Origin: Chryseobacterium sp. G0186
Lineage (GTDB): Bacteria > Bacteroidota > Bacteroidia > Flavobacteriales > Weeksellaceae
Assembly (NCBI RefSeq): GCF_003815675.1
Contig: NZ_CP033918.1
Span: forward strand, 930,001-994,000
Reading direction: 5' to 3'
DNA length: 64,000 nucleotides
Shown here piece after piece: positions 1 through 8,346 of this stretch. The notes beneath the pieces are model-generated. The model worked only from the letters and a program-made list of their open reading frames with translations, did no database searches and was not told the DNA's origin. Made by a program: the position numbers and the translations under genes. Position 1 is the stretch's first letter. Every line of letters begins with the position of its first letter.

Positions 1-178
1 GAAAGATGATAAGAACAGAGAAGCTATGATCGAAAACTTCGGGATGGAAAAATATCTTGAAACCATGGACAGAATAGATGATGAAGATAAAATCATTCTG
101 ACCAGACACCAGATTCTTCCAAGATTTCTTCAGTTCGCAAAAAAAAACATTTTGAGAGAAGTTGAGTCCCTGGCTTAA
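1..178 (+). CDS. C-terminal fragment of an unknown protein (5' end outside window)
   Basis: An open frame enters from the left edge (codons start at base 2) and runs 58 codons to a TAA at 176-178. The visible tail is charged and helical, with the segment MIENFGMEKYLETMDRIDDE followed by RHQILPRFLQFAKKN. I do not recognise the family. A strong hairpin terminator lies about 130 bases downstream at 306-333, so this gene is probably the last of its transcript. The start and the N-terminal domains cannot be seen. Confidence 0.6.
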   Translation, partial: KDDKNREAMIENFGMEKYLETMDRIDDEDKIILTRHQILPRFLQFAKKNILREVESLA

Positions 179-305
179 AAGATCAAATTAACATCAACCG
201 CAAAAGTCTGTATCAATATGAAAGCCAATGGTTTTCAAAAACTTAATTATTCAGTTTTTTTGTGACTTTTGTGGTTCAAATTTATTTCCATCATTAATAC
301 AATAC

Positions 306-333
306 AAAATCGAGCTTTCCCGCTCGATTTTTT
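306..333 (+). terminator. Rho-independent terminator
   Basis: A perfect 10-bp stem (AAAATCGAGC / GCTCGATTTT) encloses the loop TTTCCC and runs into a T tract. It would end transcription from the partial gene on the left. It lies inside the longest reading frame of the next gene, which argues that the next gene starts at 354 and not at 228. Confidence 0.8.
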
Positions 334-353
334 ACCCTCACAAAAGAAAAAAT

Positions 354-1538
354 ATGATCCCAAAATACAGAAAACAGTTTAATCAAGAGTTTTCACAAGA
401 AAAATATAATCAACTCAAAGATATTCTGAAGCAAAAAGGAAATATAGAACCGGGCTTTAGAATATCTGAAAGTCCCATTTTCCTTACCAAAGAATTTGAA
501 GGCAAATTGCTTGATGCCAGCGAAAGTATTATCAGCCAGATTAAGGCACTTCCATCTGAAACTCTTAAAAAAGCAGTCCCTGAAAACTGCAAGGTTCCCA
601 ATGATACAGACCAACCTCATTTTTTCACTATCGATTTTGGAGTCTGCAAAAGTGAAAATGGAGAGATCGAGCCTCAACTGATAGAGCTCCAAGCTTTCCC
701 ATCGTTATACACTTTTCAAAAAACCTTTGAAAATACGTTCTGTGAAGTCTATCCTTTCCTTTCAGATATTCGGAATACCATGCCGGCTGAAACCTTTCAA
801 CAACATTTGAAGGACTTAATCGTAGGCGATGAAAATCCTGAGCATGTTATTCTCCTTGAAATTTTCCCTGAAAAACAGAAAACAGCAATTGATTTTGCTT
901 TAACAGAGCAATTGTTAGGGATAAAAACAGTCTGTCTGACAAAAGTAAAGAAAGAGGGTAGAAAACTGTACTATGAAAACAATGGCAAGCTTACTGAGAT
1001 TAAAAGAATCTACAATCGGGTGATATTTGATGAATTGGACAGAATTCCTGATCTTGTCACTGAATTTGATTTCCGCGAAGAGGTGGATGTAAAATGGATC
1101 ACTCATCCCAACTGGTTCTTTAAAATTTCAAAATTCCTTTTACCTTTATTAAAGCATCAATTTGTTCCGAAAAGCTATTTCCTAGATGAATTTCCTGAAA
1201 CTGAAAAGCTTGAAGATTTTGTATTGAAGCCTTTATTTTCATTTGCAGGAAGCGGCGTCAATTTAAATCCGACAAAAGAAATCACCGATGGTATTGAGGA
1301 TAAAGAAAATTACATTTTACAGAGAAAAGTAACCTACGAACCCATCTTTGAAGACATTCATGGCGAGTTTTCAAAAGCAGAGATCCGTTTGCTGTATATC
1401 TGGAAAGAAAATGAAGACCGCCCTATTCTATTGGAAAACCTGGGAAGAATGACAAAAGCTGCTATGGTGAATGTAGACTTTAATAAAAAAGATGCCATCT
1501 GGATTGGAAGCTCCAATGCTTTTTTTACTGTAGAATAA
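354..1538 (+). CDS. ATP-grasp-like protein of unknown function
   Basis: 394 residues from the ATG at 354. An upstream in-frame ATG at 228 exists, but the 42 extra residues would be encoded across a terminator hairpin (306-333), so I reject it. I do not recognise a named family. The C-terminal half looks ATP-grasp-like: a lysine and glycine segment (VLKPLFSFAGSGVN), then an acidic strand with YILQRK, then late acidic and asparagine residues (KAEIRLLYIW, LENLGRM) where metal-ATP ligands usually sit. The N-terminal half contains PQLIELQAFPSLY. No signal peptide or membrane segment is visible. If the fold is right it would ligate a carboxylate to an amine or thiol; the substrate is unknown. The next gene, mepB-like, lies on the same strand 127 bases on and is probably separately expressed. 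Confidence 0.6.
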   Translation: MIPKYRKQFNQEFSQEKYNQLKDILKQKGNIEPGFRISESPIFLTKEFEGKLLDASESIISQIKALPSETLKKAVPENCKVPNDTDQPHFFTIDFGVCKSENGEIEPQLIELQAFPSLYTFQKTFENTFCEVYPFLSDIRNTMPAETFQQHLKDLIVGDENPEHVILLEIFPEKQKTAIDFALTEQLLGIKTVCLTKVKKEGRKLYYENNGKLTEIKRIYNRVIFDELDRIPDLVTEFDFREEVDVKWITHPNWFFKISKFLLPLLKHQFVPKSYFLDEFPETEKLEDFVLKPLFSFAGSGVNLNPTKEITDGIEDKENYILQRKVTYEPIFEDIHGEFSKAEIRLLYIWKENEDRPILLENLGRMTKAAMVNVDFNKKDAIWIGSSNAFFTVE

Positions 1539-1665
1539 ACATAAAAACCAATGGTTATGAAAGAAGAACCAATAATATGAATTGACAAAATATGGACTCA
1601 TGTAACATAAATCATCTTGGAGTACCTCTTGAATACAGCATCTTTACATTATCATATAGAAAATA

Positions 1666-2157
1666 ATGCACTTAAAGACCATTGAAGAACAACTATTTCA
1701 GCCATTGGGTTTGACCTGTTCAACTATTGTAGAAGATCCGGAATGCAGGGAATATTCAGGTTTTAGCTTTACTTTAAACGATTTAAAAATCAAATTCAGA
1801 ACCTCAAAAATAACCCCTACCAAAACAGGGCAGTTTGTAACCATCTGGAAACGGAATGAAAATGGAGAAACAACTCCTTTTGAAACCACTGATACTATTG
1901 ATTTTTTTCTTATAGCAGCTTTTAAGGATAATCTTTCCGGAATATTTATTTTTCCTAAAAATATATTAGTAGAAAAAGGTATTGTGTCTGATGGTAAAAA
2001 GATGGGTAAACGTGGAATAAGGGTATATCCTGATTGGGATAAAACGGAAAGTAAGCAGGCTCAGAAAACAAAGGAATGGCAGACAAGATACTTTCTGGAA
2101 TTTTCTAAGGATAATGAAAAGCTGCTTAAAAAGGCTACTCAATTATTGAAAATTTAA
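1666..2157 (+). CDS. MepB family protein
   Basis: 163 residues, about the usual length for the MepB family, named after the Staphylococcus aureus gene next to the mepA efflux pump. The pattern GQFVTIWKR followed by PF and then IDFFLIAA, and later LVEKGIVS and GKRGIRVYP, matches what I know of this family. The biochemical role is unknown and no catalytic motif is evident. No signal peptide or membrane span is present, so it should be cytoplasmic. A clear hairpin terminator follows at 2177-2206. No MepA or MepR homologue lies nearby, so the efflux link of the namesake is not supported here. Confidence 0.75.
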   Translation: MHLKTIEEQLFQPLGLTCSTIVEDPECREYSGFSFTLNDLKIKFRTSKITPTKTGQFVTIWKRNENGETTPFETTDTIDFFLIAAFKDNLSGIFIFPKNILVEKGIVSDGKKMGKRGIRVYPDWDKTESKQAQKTKEWQTRYFLEFSKDNEKLLKKATQLLKI

Positions 2158-2176
2158 AAAACTATATCTCTACAAA

Positions 2177-2206
2177 AAATGGCTGTACTACAATGTACAG
2201 CCATTT
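2177..2206. terminator. Bidirectional terminator between mepB-like gene and cphA
   Basis: A 12-bp perfect stem (AAATGGCTGTAC / GTACAGCCATTT) with loop TACAAT sits between two convergent genes. It is followed by T-rich sequence on the plus strand and on the minus strand by the complement of an A run, so it can serve both genes. Confidence 0.75.
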
Positions 2207-2231
2207 CTATTTATTTTAAATCTTTATTTTT

Positions 2232-4862
2232 TTATAGATTTTTGTTGTCTTCCAACAGTTCTCTTGCCTGATATTCCTGCACAAGATCAATCGCATTGGA
2301 AATAACATCGCTTAAAGCCGTGATAAATGTTCCTTCCTCAGCCATTCCGATAGCATGCTTTAAAGCTTCAATTTCTTTAGGAATAATCTCATAGCTAACG
2401 TCCTTACCTGCTTCATTAATTCCGTCAATGATCAATCCGTTGATTTCTTCCTCAGTTCTTCCACGAAGGTGTTTTTCATTTCGGATGATAATATAATCGA
2501 ACATTCTGCCGGCAATTTTACCACATTCTTTAATGTCACTATCCCTTCTGTCTCCAACACCGGAAATAATTCCTATTTTCTTTGTAGACTCAACGTTTTT
2601 CAGATAGTCTTCAATGGCTTCATAGCCTGAGGGGTTGTGAGCAAAGTCAATCAGAACCTTAAAGTTTTTGAATTTAAAAACATTTAATCTTCCCGGAGTA
2701 AGCTGAGCACTCGGAATAAAAGTCCTTAAAGAGTTGGAAATATCTTCAATTCCAAAACCATGAAGATAACTTGCCAAACTGGCTGCCAGTACATTTTCGA
2801 TCATAAATCTCGCTTTCCCTTCCATGGTAATCGGGAAATCTTTCGCTTTTCCGATTCTGATCTTCCAGTCTCCTTTTTTAATGGTTACAAATCCTTCTTC
2901 ATACACACAGGTAATTCTTCCTTCTTTGGCAAATTTTACAATGTGCGGATTATTTTCGTCCATACTGAAAATAGCAACATTACAATCCAGATCATTCAAA
3001 ATCTTCATGGAATATTCATTGTCTGCGTTCAGTACGCTCCAGCCTGTTTTCTTTACACTGTCCAGCACCACTCTCTTTACCTTGGTAAGGTCTTTTAAGT
3101 TATGAATATCATTCATTCCTAAGTGATCTTCCTCAATATTGGTCAATACACCAATATCACATTGTGAAAACCCTAGTCCTGAACGTAGAATTCCTCCTCT
3201 TGCAGTTTCCAGAACAGCAAATTCTACAGTAGGATCTTTTAATATGAATTCTGCAGAAATTGGACCTGTAGTATCTCCTTTTGAGAGCATGGTATTCTGA
3301 ATATAGATTCCATCTGAGGTGGTAAATCCTACTCTATACCCGTTACTTTTTACAATATGTGAGATAAGTCTTGTTGTAGTTGTCTTTCCGTTGGTTCCTG
3401 TAACAGCAATAATTGGAATGGTAAAAGGTTTCCCCTGCGGATAAAGCATATCTACAACAGGAGCCGCAACATTCCTTGGAAGTCCCTCACTTGGAGCCAG
3501 ATGCATCCTGAATCCCGGAGCTGCATTAACTTCTATAATAGCTCCTCCACTTTCCTTTAAAGGCTGGGTAAGGTTTTCAGCCATAATATCAATACCGCAG
3601 ACATCCAATCCAATAATCTTGGAAATTCTTTCTGCCATCGTAATGTTTTCAGGATGTACCATATCGGTAACATCAATGGATGTCCCCCCCGTTGAAAGAT
3701 TAGCCGTTGACTTCAGATACACCACTTCTCCTCTTTGAGGAACCGTTTCCAATGTATATTGTAACTTCTCCAGCAGTTCTGTGGTATCCTTATCTACTTC
3801 AATCTCGGTAAGTACATTTTCATGACCATAACCTCGCCTCGGATCTGTATTTTCCTTATCTATAAGCTGTTGGATATTCAATTCTCCATCACCTACAATA
3901 TGAGCAGGAACTCTCCTTGCAGCAGCAACCATTTTATTGTCAATTACCAATACCCTGAAATCATATCCGGTAATGTATTTTTCAACAATTACTTTTCTGG
4001 AATATTTCTGGGCATGTTCCAATCCTATTTTAGCAGAATCCCAGTCATTGACATTAATAGATGAGCCTTTCCCGTGGTTTCCATCCAATGGTTTTAAAAC
4101 AATGGGATAGCCTATTTTTTTGATAACACTCGTCAAATCTTCTTCATCTACCACCAGATCTCCAATGGGAACCGGAATGGCAGCATCATGCAGCATTCTT
4201 TTGGTTAATTCTTTATTACAGGCAATATCCACCGCAATAGAACTTGTTTTTCCGGTGATGGTAGCCTGAAAACGCTGTTGATTTACTCCATATCCAAGCT
4301 GTACAAGGGAGTTTGTTCCCAATCGGATCCAGGGGATCTTTCGGGAGACCGCCTCTTCTACGATACTTCCTGTAGAAGGTCCTAAACGAACACGTTCCCT
4401 GATTTCCTTTAATTTGTGAATGCAGGCATTCAGATCATAATCTGTTCCGTCAATTAATGATTGAGCAATCTTTACTGCTTCTTCAGCAGCATAAATTCCC
4501 ACATTTTCTTCAAGATAGTTGAATACTACATTATACACTCCCGGAGTTCTTGTCTCCCGGGTTCTTCCAAACCCCACATCCATTCCTGCCAGGGTTTGTA
4601 TTTCCAAGGCAATATGCTCAATGACATGTCCCATCCAGGTTCCTGTTTCCACTCTATGGAAAAAACCACCTTCCACTCCTTCTGAGCATCTGTGGGTGAT
4701 CAATGACGGGATCAATTTTTCAATTCTTTCCCTGAATCCTTCAATCTTATTGGTAGGATAATTCTCCATTTCCTCAAGGTCCAACCTCATCTGTATCAGT
4801 TTCTTTCGTCTGATACTCCAGATATTAGGACCACGTAGTGCCTGAATCTTTTCGATTTTCAT
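2232..4862 (-). CDS. cphA: Cyanophycin synthetase
   Basis: 876 residues, the normal length for CphA. The enzyme builds cyanophycin, a poly-aspartate backbone with arginine on the side chains, using ATP. Three parts are visible: an N-terminal CphA domain with WMGHVIEHIALE (about residues 77-88), an ATP-grasp domain (about 220-470) with PIVLKPLDGNHGKG and EVNAAPGFRMH, and a Mur-ligase-like domain with the P-loop TGTNGKTTTT (488-497) and an HNPSGYEA segment late in the chain. All key motifs look intact. The start ATG is followed at once by the conserved MKIEKIQALRGPN beginning. It diverges from cyanophycinase across a 198-base AT-rich gap, so synthesis and degradation have separate promoters in the same gap. 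Storage of nitrogen as cyanophycin is known in some heterotrophic bacteria; its use in this organism is inferred. Confidence 0.95.
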   Translation of the reverse strand: MKIEKIQALRGPNIWSIRRKKLIQMRLDLEEMENYPTNKIEGFRERIEKLIPSLITHRCSEGVEGGFFHRVETGTWMGHVIEHIALEIQTLAGMDVGFGRTRETRTPGVYNVVFNYLEENVGIYAAEEAVKIAQSLIDGTDYDLNACIHKLKEIRERVRLGPSTGSIVEEAVSRKIPWIRLGTNSLVQLGYGVNQQRFQATITGKTSSIAVDIACNKELTKRMLHDAAIPVPIGDLVVDEEDLTSVIKKIGYPIVLKPLDGNHGKGSSINVNDWDSAKIGLEHAQKYSRKVIVEKYITGYDFRVLVIDNKMVAAARRVPAHIVGDGELNIQQLIDKENTDPRRGYGHENVLTEIEVDKDTTELLEKLQYTLETVPQRGEVVYLKSTANLSTGGTSIDVTDMVHPENITMAERISKIIGLDVCGIDIMAENLTQPLKESGGAIIEVNAAPGFRMHLAPSEGLPRNVAAPVVDMLYPQGKPFTIPIIAVTGTNGKTTTTRLISHIVKSNGYRVGFTTSDGIYIQNTMLSKGDTTGPISAEFILKDPTVEFAVLETARGGILRSGLGFSQCDIGVLTNIEEDHLGMNDIHNLKDLTKVKRVVLDSVKKTGWSVLNADNEYSMKILNDLDCNVAIFSMDENNPHIVKFAKEGRITCVYEEGFVTIKKGDWKIRIGKAKDFPITMEGKARFMIENVLAASLASYLHGFGIEDISNSLRTFIPSAQLTPGRLNVFKFKNFKVLIDFAHNPSGYEAIEDYLKNVESTKKIGIISGVGDRRDSDIKECGKIAGRMFDYIIIRNEKHLRGRTEEEINGLIIDGINEAGKDVSYEIIPKEIEALKHAIGMAEEGTFITALSDVISNAIDLVQEYQARELLEDNKNL

Positions 4863-5048
4863 AGTCTATTGGCATTTTAACAGTTAATAATAACTCTTTT
4901 CAAAATCAAATATAATATAAAACCCTAAACAAAACTACACTAGAATTGAAGATTTACTAAAAAAGAAATAATTTTTATTAACATTCCTAAAACATTAAAA
5001 ATCAACTAAAGATGGCACGAATTTCGCCAAAGAATGTTAATTATTTTT

Positions 5049-5056
5049 TAATTTTG
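5049..5056 (+). promoter_or_regulatory. Putative -7 box of the cyanophycinase gene
   Basis: TAATTTTG fits the Bacteroidetes -7 consensus TAnnTTTG. It ends only four bases before the start codon at 5061, so transcription would begin at or next to the ATG and the mRNA would be leaderless. No good TTTG -33 box is visible; the best is TTTC at 5022-5025. Confidence 0.45.
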
Positions 5057-5060
5057 TACC

Positions 5061-5951
5061 ATGACAAAACCTGTTGGAAAATTAATAGTTATCGGAGGAG
5101 CTGTAAACAAGGGAAGTTTTGCAGAAACCGATTATGATCAGAATATCGAAAAGAATCTTAACTTTTTTGAGCGTGGGATCCTGCGAAAGATCATTAACGA
5201 ATCAAAGCACAAAGAAAATTCTGTTATTGAGATCGTAACCACGGCCTCTCAAATTCCTCAGATCGTAGGTTCTGAATATAAAAAGGCTTTTGAGTTTCTG
5301 GGGGTTAAAAATGTAAATGTTCTTGATATTCATAACCGTGAAGAAGCCAACTCTGATGCCATGGTAGCAAGAGCTAATGCAGCTGATGTAATGATGTTCA
5401 CCGGTGGAGATCAATTAAGACTGACTTCCATTTTAGGAGGAACAAGATTTCATGATACAATCTTATTAAAATATCAGGAACAGGACTTTATTTATTCCGG
5501 AACCTCCGCAGGAGCAGCAGCCGCCTCTGAAAATATGATTTATCAGGGAAGCAGTTCTGAAGCGCTTCTAAAAGGGGAAATCAAAACCACACAGGGATTG
5601 GGTCTTATCGATAATGTAATCATCGATACTCACTTTGTACAGCGAGGCAGAATCGGACGTCTTTTTCAGGCTGTTGTCAACAATCCGAGAACATTAGGAA
5701 TCGGGCTTGGGGAAGATACGGGGCTTTTCATTCATAATGATGTGATGACTGCTGTTGGATCAGGTCTTGTTATTTTAGTAGACGGAAGATTCATAAAAGA
5801 TACTAATCTTACCAACATCAATCTGGGAGAGCCTATTTCTATTGATAATTTAACGGTTCATGTAATGTCTATGAATGATCATTATGATCTTACCACAAAG
5901 ACACTTACTATTGAGAATTCTCAGTTTAATCCGATTCCTCAGGATAAATAA
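5061..5951 (+). CDS. cphB: Cyanophycinase (S51 family serine peptidase)
   Basis: 296 residues. Cyanophycinase cuts cyanophycin into beta-Asp-Arg dipeptides. The glycine-rich start GKLIVIGGAVNKG is typical of intracellular CphB and supports the ATG at 5061. The serine nucleophile is Ser149 in the elbow YSGTSAGAAAAS, preceded by the MFTGGDQLRL motif (about 112-121); the later DTHFVQRGRIGRL segment (about 195-207) is also conserved in the family. No signal peptide is present, so it acts inside the cell on granules. It is the first gene of a plus-strand set with a 162-aa unknown protein (53-base gap) and isoaspartyl peptidase, and it diverges from cphA. A -7 box at 5049-5056 is very close to the ATG. 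Confidence 0.95.
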   Translation: MTKPVGKLIVIGGAVNKGSFAETDYDQNIEKNLNFFERGILRKIINESKHKENSVIEIVTTASQIPQIVGSEYKKAFEFLGVKNVNVLDIHNREEANSDAMVARANAADVMMFTGGDQLRLTSILGGTRFHDTILLKYQEQDFIYSGTSAGAAAASENMIYQGSSSEALLKGEIKTTQGLGLIDNVIIDTHFVQRGRIGRLFQAVVNNPRTLGIGLGEDTGLFIHNDVMTAVGSGLVILVDGRFIKDTNLTNINLGEPISIDNLTVHVMSMNDHYDLTTKTLTIENSQFNPIPQDK

Positions 5952-6004
5952 TTTTCAAACTCAATTCAAAAGTAATTCTTATTTTAGTTTTTAAAAAATA
6001 CTAA

Positions 6005-6493
6005 ATGATAGAAGAAAAAATTGAACGGCTTATCCATCTTCTTTTGGAAGGATATGATGTCAGCAACAAAGAGGAAATTATTTCAAACTGTTCTTTCTGC
6101 TACAGAAATCCACATCAATATATCATTAATAATGATGCAGAATGGGTAATTGACAGCAATAAAGATGGAGCATTTGAGTTTTCAGTGACCAACGAACTAT
6201 TTGATTTTCTGATTCGTGGGGACAAAATAGATGAGGTCCATGAACTCATTGATGAAAGCCTGGATAATCTACTCGGAGATTTCCCGATAGGCATAAAATA
6301 TGCTCCGGATTATTTTGCATGGCTACAGCCTAAGCTTGATCTGGAAGACCCACCCTTGGAAGTTATTGAGCTTGCAGACAGCTATTCCGATGAACTACAA
6401 CTGATGATTATTGAAAAACACAATTTGGAAAGTATATCAAAACTCTGTCAGGAATTAATGGTTAATTTTAGAAGAACTACAGAGTTTTATTAA
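6005..6493 (+). CDS. Uncharacterised acidic protein in the cyanophycin set
   Basis: 162 residues, acidic, without signal peptide or membrane segment. I do not recognise the family. The N-terminal third has Cys-x2-Cys (CSFC, about residues 28-31) in a region that also carries an aromatic and Asn-rich stretch (YRNPHQYIINNDAEWVI), and the C-terminal half is helical with an EVIELADSYSDELQ segment. It lies 53 bases after cyanophycinase and 49 bases before isoaspartyl peptidase on the same strand, so co-expression with cyanophycin breakdown is likely. A role as granule-associated or regulatory protein is only a guess from position; it could also be an unrelated passenger. Confidence 0.75.
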   Translation: MIEEKIERLIHLLLEGYDVSNKEEIISNCSFCYRNPHQYIINNDAEWVIDSNKDGAFEFSVTNELFDFLIRGDKIDEVHELIDESLDNLLGDFPIGIKYAPDYFAWLQPKLDLEDPPLEVIELADSYSDELQLMIIEKHNLESISKLCQELMVNFRRTTEFY

Positions 6494-6542
6494 CCTTTTT
6501 AGACCGATAACAATTTAAAAAGTAAAAAACTAAACTTTATTT

Positions 6543-7385
6543 ATGAAAATCATCATCCACGGCGGTTTTTTCTCTGAAAGTGACCAAAGCCATGAAATAA
6601 AGACCGCTAAACAAAACTCTTTAAAGGAAATTGCTCAAAAAGCCTTTGGCTATCTTCAGACTCACTCTGCATTTGACGCAGTAGCCTATGCCGTTTCTTT
6701 ACTGGAAGACGATCCGTTGTACAATGCCGGGATTGGTTCCCAGATTCAAAGTGACGGGATCATCCGTATGAGTGCTGCCATTATGAATGGAGAAACCCAG
6801 AAGCTAAGCGGAGTCATTAATATTCAGGAGGTAAAGAATCCTATTTTTGTTGCCAAAGATCTAATTGGAGAAGATGACAGAGTTTTAGGTGGACAGGGTG
6901 CAAAAACATATGCTACAGAACTTGGGTTTGAAAACTTTTCTACAGAAATTCCGCAAAGAAGAGCTGAATACGAAGCTAAGGTGAATAATGGAGGAAAAGG
7001 TACGGTAGGCTGCGTTGCTATTGACAGAGATGGAAAACTGGCTGTTGCCACTTCCACGGGTGGAAAGGGTTTTGAAATTCCGGGAAGGATCTCAGATTCT
7101 GCCACAGTGGCCGGAAATTATGCCAACGCATTCTGTGCTGTAAGCTGTACCGGTGTGGGGGAAGATATTGTAAGCAATGCTACGGCTACAAAGATTGTAA
7201 CCAGAGTTACCGATGGAATGAGCCTTGAGAAAGCTTTTAACAAGACCTTCGATGAGCTTAAAACCATAGATGGATTTGCAGGGGCCATCGCTATTGATAA
7301 AGAGGGGAATGTTTATCATCAAGATTCTTATCCTACTATGGTCTTTGCCAGTTTTGATGGAGAAAAATTTGAGATCTTCTCTTAA
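6543..7385 (+). CDS. iaaA: Isoaspartyl peptidase / plant-type L-asparaginase
   Basis: 280 residues, somewhat shorter than the E. coli enzyme of about 320. This Ntn-hydrolase family cleaves itself before a threonine that becomes the nucleophile; here the site is Gly153-Thr154 in GGKGTVGCVAI. The N-terminal IIIHGG and the downstream ATSTGG and CTGVGED elements are conserved, with the substrate-binding glycines intact. It releases aspartate from beta-aspartyl dipeptides, and so would finish cyanophycin breakdown by splitting beta-Asp-Arg into aspartate and arginine. It follows cyanophycinase and the unknown 162-aa gene on the same strand, which supports that job. No signal peptide is visible. 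Confidence 0.93.
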   Translation: MKIIIHGGFFSESDQSHEIKTAKQNSLKEIAQKAFGYLQTHSAFDAVAYAVSLLEDDPLYNAGIGSQIQSDGIIRMSAAIMNGETQKLSGVINIQEVKNPIFVAKDLIGEDDRVLGGQGAKTYATELGFENFSTEIPQRRAEYEAKVNNGGKGTVGCVAIDRDGKLAVATSTGGKGFEIPGRISDSATVAGNYANAFCAVSCTGVGEDIVSNATATKIVTRVTDGMSLEKAFNKTFDELKTIDGFAGAIAIDKEGNVYHQDSYPTMVFASFDGEKFEIFS

Positions 7386-7483
7386 TTTTAACATTTTTTT
7401 ATAATTGTACTTAATTTTTTGGCACGTATTTTACATAAGTAATAGTAACAAATTTTAATATTAATATCTTAAAAATAGAAATC

Positions 7484-7720
7484 ATGGGAAACAAAACAAA
7501 AGGCTTATTAGCTTTACTAGGATTAGGTGCTTTAGCTTATTGGAAATATAAAAATTCATCTCCTGAAGATCAGCAGGCTGTGAAAGATAAAATCAATACG
7601 GCAAAAGATAATCTTAACAAATGGGGAAATGACCTTAAGGATAAAGCCAACGATGTTGCTTCTCAGGTTCAGAGTAAAGTAGATGAAGCCAAAACAAAGG
7701 CTGAAGATTCTTTAAACTAA
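7484..7720 (+). CDS. Small YtxH-like protein with N-terminal hydrophobic segment
   Basis: 78 residues. The N-terminus has a short glycine and leucine-rich hydrophobic segment (GLLALLGLGALAYWKY, about residues 7-22) followed by a long charged amphipathic helix rich in Lys, Asp and Ala. This layout resembles YtxH or CsbD-type stress proteins of Bacteroidota, but the match is general. It probably sits in the inner membrane with a cytoplasmic helix. It has its own upstream gap of 98 bases and a clear terminator after it, so it may be a single-gene unit. Confidence 0.7.
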   Translation: MGNKTKGLLALLGLGALAYWKYKNSSPEDQQAVKDKINTAKDNLNKWGNDLKDKANDVASQVQSKVDEAKTKAEDSLN

Positions 7721-7759
7721 AAACAGAAAGTAGTTTTTTTAACATTCATATATTAGAAA

Positions 7760-7791
7760 AAAGTCACCGCAATCATTGTGGTGACTTTTTG
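7760..7791. terminator. Terminator after the small YtxH-like gene
   Basis: A hairpin with stem GTCACC / GGTGAC (extended to GTCACCGC / GTGGTGAC with one wobble) is preceded by an A run and followed by TTTTT. It serves the plus-strand small gene and can also stop the minus-strand lipoprotein gene that ends at 7836. Confidence 0.7.
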
Positions 7792-7835
7792 ATTCATATA
7801 ACCCTTTCCATACAGCTGTTTCAATACTTAGGTTG

Positions 7836-8339
7836 TTATTTTCTGCTTAGAAGTAAATTCATGAGAGGAAAAGCATCCAAAAGAGCAGCACGCGAATCTT
7901 CCTTTACCGTATTGCAGTCTGACCATTTTATATCTTCATTCATGATGTTAATACATGTATTATTACGCAGATAGTAAACAGCAGAATAATTGATATGTTG
8001 ATCTTCAGAATCTTCTTTACTGCGAATATTTATTTTTGCCTTGATTAACTTTCTATTCTTGTAATAGAACTGATAGTCATGAATATTGTTGACCATCATT
8101 TTATGTTCCAGTTTTATATATTTTGGTTTCCTGGTATTACAAATTAAACTTGTACTCATAACAGGTACATTATTTTTGCCATCACTCATCCCTGTTACAA
8201 TGGTTTCTTTTTTTACTTCTTTATCCATATCAAGTAATTGACATTGATATTCCACTTCTTTTATATAAGCCTCACTTTTCTTTTGGCTCATACAAGAGAA
8301 AATCAGGATTACGGGTAACAATAACAGATAAGTTTTCAT
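7836..8339 (-). CDS. Predicted lipoprotein of unknown function
   Basis: 167 residues from the ATG at 8339, which is followed by a lipoprotein signal peptide: MKTYLLLLPVILIFSC, with Cys16 as the lipidated residue. The longest frame starts 13 residues earlier, but that would bury the signal peptide inside an N-terminal extension, so I choose the internal ATG. The mature part has no motif I recognise. It is the last gene of the PH/SHOCT array and starts 7 bases after the preceding PH-SHOCT gene stops, so it is likely co-transcribed with it. Confidence 0.75.
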   Translation of the reverse strand: MKTYLLLLPVILIFSCMSQKKSEAYIKEVEYQCQLLDMDKEVKKETIVTGMSDGKNNVPVMSTSLICNTRKPKYIKLEHKMMVNNIHDYQFYYKNRKLIKAKINIRSKEDSEDQHINYSAVYYLRNNTCINIMNEDIKWSDCNTVKEDSRAALLDAFPLMNLLLSRK

Positions 8340-8346
8340 GGAAATT

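Noticed and set aside
228..353. N-terminal extension of the ATP-grasp-like gene from the ATG at 228
   Set aside because: It would be translated through a strong terminator hairpin (306-333) and has no family-like sequence; the ATG at 354 is preferred.
2760..4761. Plus-strand frames opposite cphA
   Set aside because: All lie within the well-supported cphA gene on the other strand and show no family features.
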